Assembly: GCA_910589165.1 (NCBI GenBank)
Contig: CAJUSP010000035.1
Coordinates: forward strand, 1 to 6,858
From: an uncultured Adlercreutzia sp.
GTDB lineage: Bacteria > Actinomycetota > Coriobacteriia > Coriobacteriales > Eggerthellaceae
Direction of reading: 5' to 3'
DNA: 6,858 nucleotides
Of the stretch, positions 5,676 through 6,858 are shown piece by piece. Under the pieces are notes generated by a model that saw only the letters and a program-made list of their open reading frames with translations, ran no database searches and had not been told where the DNA came from. The position numbers and the translations under genes are program-made. Positions within the stretch are counted from its first letter, which is position 1; each line of letters opens with the position of its first letter.

Positions 5676-5708
5676 GGGACGGAGCAACCAGCCAAGCAGC
5701 TCCGTCCC
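5676..5708. terminator. Perfect 10-bp hairpin just past the membrane-anchor gene
   Basis: GGGACGGAGC (5676-5685) and GCTCCGTCCC (5699-5708) form a perfect 10-bp stem with a 13-nt loop, 9 bp past the stop codon of the DmsC-like gene. Neither strand has a T run after it, so it is not a standard intrinsic terminator. It could stabilise the 3' end of the upstream message or lower expression of the chaperone and napGH. The stem is certain; the function is inferred. Confidence 0.5.
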
Positions 5709-5717
5709 AGACAAAAC

Positions 5718-6530
5718 CTAGTCGAGCGGCATGAGGAAGAAGTCGAGCAGCGGGGTGCCCACGAGCCACATGGCCACGCGCAGGGCCACAGCGGCCACGC
5801 AGGCGCCGATGGTGCCCACGATGCCGCAGGCAAGGGCGCTCTTGGGCATCTTCCACGCCACGGCGCCGCACACGATGGCCACCACGGCACCGGCGAACAG
5901 AGCGACAGCCCAGGGCATGGCAAGCGCTGCCGTTGCCTCGCCGGCCCCCAGGCAGAACACCGCAGAGGCGATGGCGCCGGCCGCCGCGGCGATCACCGTC
6001 AGCAGCCCCGCCAGTTCGAGCGCCGGCGTCTCGCGCTTCTGCACGGCCTTCATGATGAGGTTCACCGCCGCGCCCAGGCCGGCTGCCGTGAGCCCGTAGG
6101 CAATGGGCAGCGCCGGGGTGCACCAGATAGCGCGGGCGTCCATCATGTAGGAGGCACCGCAGGCGAAGGTGAAGATGACGCCCACGAGCGCAGCCGCCAG
6201 CCCCACGCCGGTGAGCACGCCCTTCGAGGAGCCGCGCACCAGCAGGATGAAGTACACGGCGATGAGCGCGCAGGTGACGCCGATCATGGCCGCCTCCACG
6301 AAGATGCCGGAGGTGGGGTGGTTCAGCGCCTCGAGGATGCGGTCGACGTGCTTCAAATGCGTCACCGACAGGCAGCCGCCCACGGCCAGCAGCACGAAGG
6401 CCGCAATGGACTCGGCCTTGCTCGGCAGCTCGTCCTTCTTCGCCAGCGCCTCGATGATCGAGGAGGCGAACAGCCAGGCTCCCGCACCGCTTACCACGGT
6501 GAAGAGCACCAATGACCATTGGATTTCCAT
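5718..6530 (-). CDS. dmsC: DmsC-like membrane anchor subunit
   Basis: A 270-residue integral membrane protein of the DmsC family, which anchors the catalytic and ferredoxin subunits and oxidises menaquinol. About eight hydrophobic helices can be read: 5-25, 42-58, 76-98, 104-126, 138-160, 172-194, 203-227 and 231-257. The opening MEIQWSLVLFTVVSGAGAWL and the segment THLKHVDRILEALNHPTSG fit DmsC; there are no heme or Fe-S motifs. The start is ATG 6530, which overlaps the previous stop as TAATG and has GAGGGGAG (6547-6540) 9 nt upstream. The frame stays open upstream to 6809, but that part only shadows the ferredoxin gene. It is one residue-scale unit with the upstream DmsB-like gene; the substrate is set by the unseen catalytic subunit. 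Confidence 0.9.
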   Translation of the reverse strand: MEIQWSLVLFTVVSGAGAWLFASSIIEALAKKDELPSKAESIAAFVLLAVGGCLSVTHLKHVDRILEALNHPTSGIFVEAAMIGVTCALIAVYFILLVRGSSKGVLTGVGLAAALVGVIFTFACGASYMMDARAIWCTPALPIAYGLTAAGLGAAVNLIMKAVQKRETPALELAGLLTVIAAAAGAIASAVFCLGAGEATAALAMPWAVALFAGAVVAIVCGAVAWKMPKSALACGIVGTIGACVAAVALRVAMWLVGTPLLDFFLMPLD

Positions 6531-6858
6531 TAGTCGACACTCCCCTCGGTCGTCACGTACTTGCTGGTGGTTTGCATAAGGTCGTCCACGCGCCACTCGC
6601 CGAAGCGCGACGAGAGGATATAGGACGTCAGCGGGTGGTTGCCCACGTCGGGCAGCTGGTGGATGGCATCCGGATCGGCCGCCGCCAGCGCTTTCGAGGC
6701 GTCGGAGTTCGGGTCGTCCAAATCGCCGTAGTAGCGGGCGGTGCCGCAGCAGTTCTTCACGCAGGCCGGCTTCTCGCCCGCAGCGGTCAGGTGGTTGCAC
6801 AGCGTGCACTTCTCCACCACCTGCTGCTCCTCGTTCCAGCTGCGCACGCCGTAGGGGC
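6530..6858 (-). CDS. dmsB: DmsB-like ferredoxin subunit of a molybdoenzyme (C-terminal part)
   Basis: The last 108 residues of an electron-transfer subunit; the 5' end lies outside the window. The visible part starts PYGVRSW and contains CTLCNHLTAAGEKPACVKNC, a CX2CX11CX3C 4Fe-4S motif typical of the third cluster in DmsB/NrfC/PhsB-type four-cluster ferredoxins. The GTARYYGDLDDPNSDAS segment that follows is the usual region after it. The tail (SSRFGEWRVDDLMQTTSKYVTTEGSVD) is a normal C-terminus, ending in TAA that overlaps the next ATG by one base. It transfers electrons from the DmsC-like anchor to a catalytic molybdenum subunit, which is expected just upstream (to the right). DmsB is the best match, but related sulfur or polysulfide reductase subunits would look alike in this fragment. 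Confidence 0.9.
   Translation of the reverse strand, partial: PYGVRSWNEEQQVVEKCTLCNHLTAAGEKPACVKNCCGTARYYGDLDDPNSDASKALAAADPDAIHQLPDVGNHPLTSYILSSRFGEWRVDDLMQTTSKYVTTEGSVD

Overview
The base composition (strongly G+C-rich codons) and the gene set (Tat-exported DMSO-reductase-family molybdoenzymes with Fe-S, membrane-anchor, chaperone and NapGH partners) suggest an anaerobically respiring actinobacterium of the Eggerthella/Gordonibacter/Adlercreutzia type (Coriobacteriia). That placement is an inference from gene content, not from a marker gene. Every gene I can support lies on the minus strand, so the window is transcribed from right to left.

Right part (6858 to 4820): the 3' end of a DmsB-like four-cluster ferredoxin subunit runs, with a TAATG overlap, into a DmsC-like eight-helix membrane anchor. 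A gap of about 200 bp follows. It holds a 10-bp perfect hairpin and a nested palindrome of about 120 bp. After it comes a TorD/DmsD-family chaperone. The catalytic subunit that should precede the ferredoxin lies outside the window.

Middle part (4785 to 3092): napG (Tat-exported ferredoxin with four 4Fe-4S clusters) and napH (membrane quinol dehydrogenase with two C-terminal 4Fe-4S clusters) are coupled by an ATGA overlap. They form a quinol-to-periplasm electron route that is separate from DmsC.

Inserted cassette (about 3082 to 1624): an AAA/DUF4143 ATPase gene is bracketed by short tandem repeats with an exact 23-bp period, five units upstream and two downstream. The two sets differ in the middle of the unit but share its edges (aaccc at the start, gttttc at the end). 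A good promoter for the ATPase is built from two adjacent upstream units. This is the most unusual structure in the window.

Left part (1676 to 1): a non-coding stretch of about 570 bp holds the downstream repeats, a 17-bp palindrome, a weak terminator candidate and a structured leader. It leads to a 232-residue unrecognised protein with a C-terminal winged-helix-like region. A polypurine spacer follows, then the first 121 codons of a second DMSO-reductase-family molybdoenzyme with a canonical Tat signal and Fe-S motif.

Taken together, the conserved genes describe respiratory reduction of an unidentified substrate: membrane quinol oxidation by DmsC or NapH, electron relay by the ferredoxins, reduction at exported molybdoenzymes, and folding/export control by TorD. 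The ATPase cassette appears to be an unrelated insertion between napH and the second molybdoenzyme unit.
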